Origin: Caldilineaceae bacterium
GTDB lineage: Bacteria > Chloroflexota > Anaerolineae > Caldilineales > Caldilineaceae
Assembly: GCA_014879855.1 (NCBI GenBank)
Contig: JACSRH010000303.1
Coordinates: 1-5,261 of the forward strand
Direction of reading: 5' to 3'
DNA length: 5,261 nucleotides
Positions 5,193 through 5,261 of this stretch are shown here, piece by piece (positions within the stretch are counted from its first letter, which is position 1; every line of letters begins with the position of its first letter). The notes beneath the pieces are model-generated. The model saw only the letters and a list, made by a program, of their open reading frames with translations. It did no database searches and was not told the DNA's origin. A program made the translations under genes and the position numbers.

Positions 5193-5261
5193 CGGGGAGT
5201 AGCGCAGTCTGGCAGCGCACAGCGTTTGGGACGCTGGGGTCGGAGGTTCAAATCCTCTCTC
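5193..5261 (+). tRNA. tRNA-Pro (anticodon TGG), 3' end beyond the window
   Basis: The cloverleaf can be read by eye: acceptor 5' strand CGGGGAG (5193-5199); D stem GCGC/GCGC (5202-5205, 5215-5218); anticodon stem CAGCG/CGCTG (5220-5224, 5232-5236) around loop TTTGGGA with anticodon TGG (5227-5229); variable GGGTC; T stem GGAGG/CCTCT (5242-5246, 5254-5258) with loop TTCAAAT. The final CTC pairs with GAG at 5197-5199; the remaining four acceptor bases and the discriminator lie outside. The C at position 1 and TGG anticodon are typical of bacterial tRNA-Pro. It reads CCA and probably other proline codons by wobble. Confidence 0.96.

Noticed and set aside
4955..5251. Minus-strand open frame of 98 codons
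   Set aside because: It overlaps the tRNA in antisense and the inverted repeat, and has no motif.

Overview
The window is a GC-rich bacterial chromosome segment. Its core is a five-gene block on the minus strand. Read in the direction of transcription, it holds an M24-family metallopeptidase (4839-3607), lutA (3534-2677), lutB (2591-1137), lutC (1133-297) and the first 51 codons of a Gfo/Idh/MocA-type NAD(P)-dependent oxidoreductase (153-1, continuing off the left edge). A tRNA-Pro with anticodon TGG lies divergently at the right edge on the plus strand (from 5193) and is cut by the window end three bases into its 3' acceptor strand.

LutA, LutB and LutC (also called LldE, LldF, LldG) together form the cytoplasmic iron-sulfur complex known from Bacillus subtilis for oxidation of L-lactate to pyruvate. 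All three genes look intact, are in the canonical A-B-C order and carry their diagnostic motifs. No lactate permease (LutP/LldP) or LutR/LldR-type regulator is visible here. A sigma70-like promoter (4901-4930, minus) lies in front of the peptidase gene and could drive the whole block. The divergent 353-base region also holds a probable tRNA promoter and a perfect 19-bp inverted repeat.

The least expected feature is the spacer DNA. All three longer gaps of the minus-strand block (143, 85 and 72 bases) contain very short tandem repeats with a period of 7 or 9 bases, arranged so that they fold into hairpins. A degraded relative of one of these heptad repeats seems to have entered the 3' end of lutC, giving LutC an unusual charged C-terminal tail. 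Short-period hairpin spacers of this kind, with the high GC content and gene content, suggest a Chloroflexota-like (Anaerolineae/Caldilineae-type) bacterium. This placement is an inference without any search. The protein-coding content is ordinary metabolism, and I see no evidence for a new defence, mobile or biosynthetic system. The repeats are the part worth a second look.
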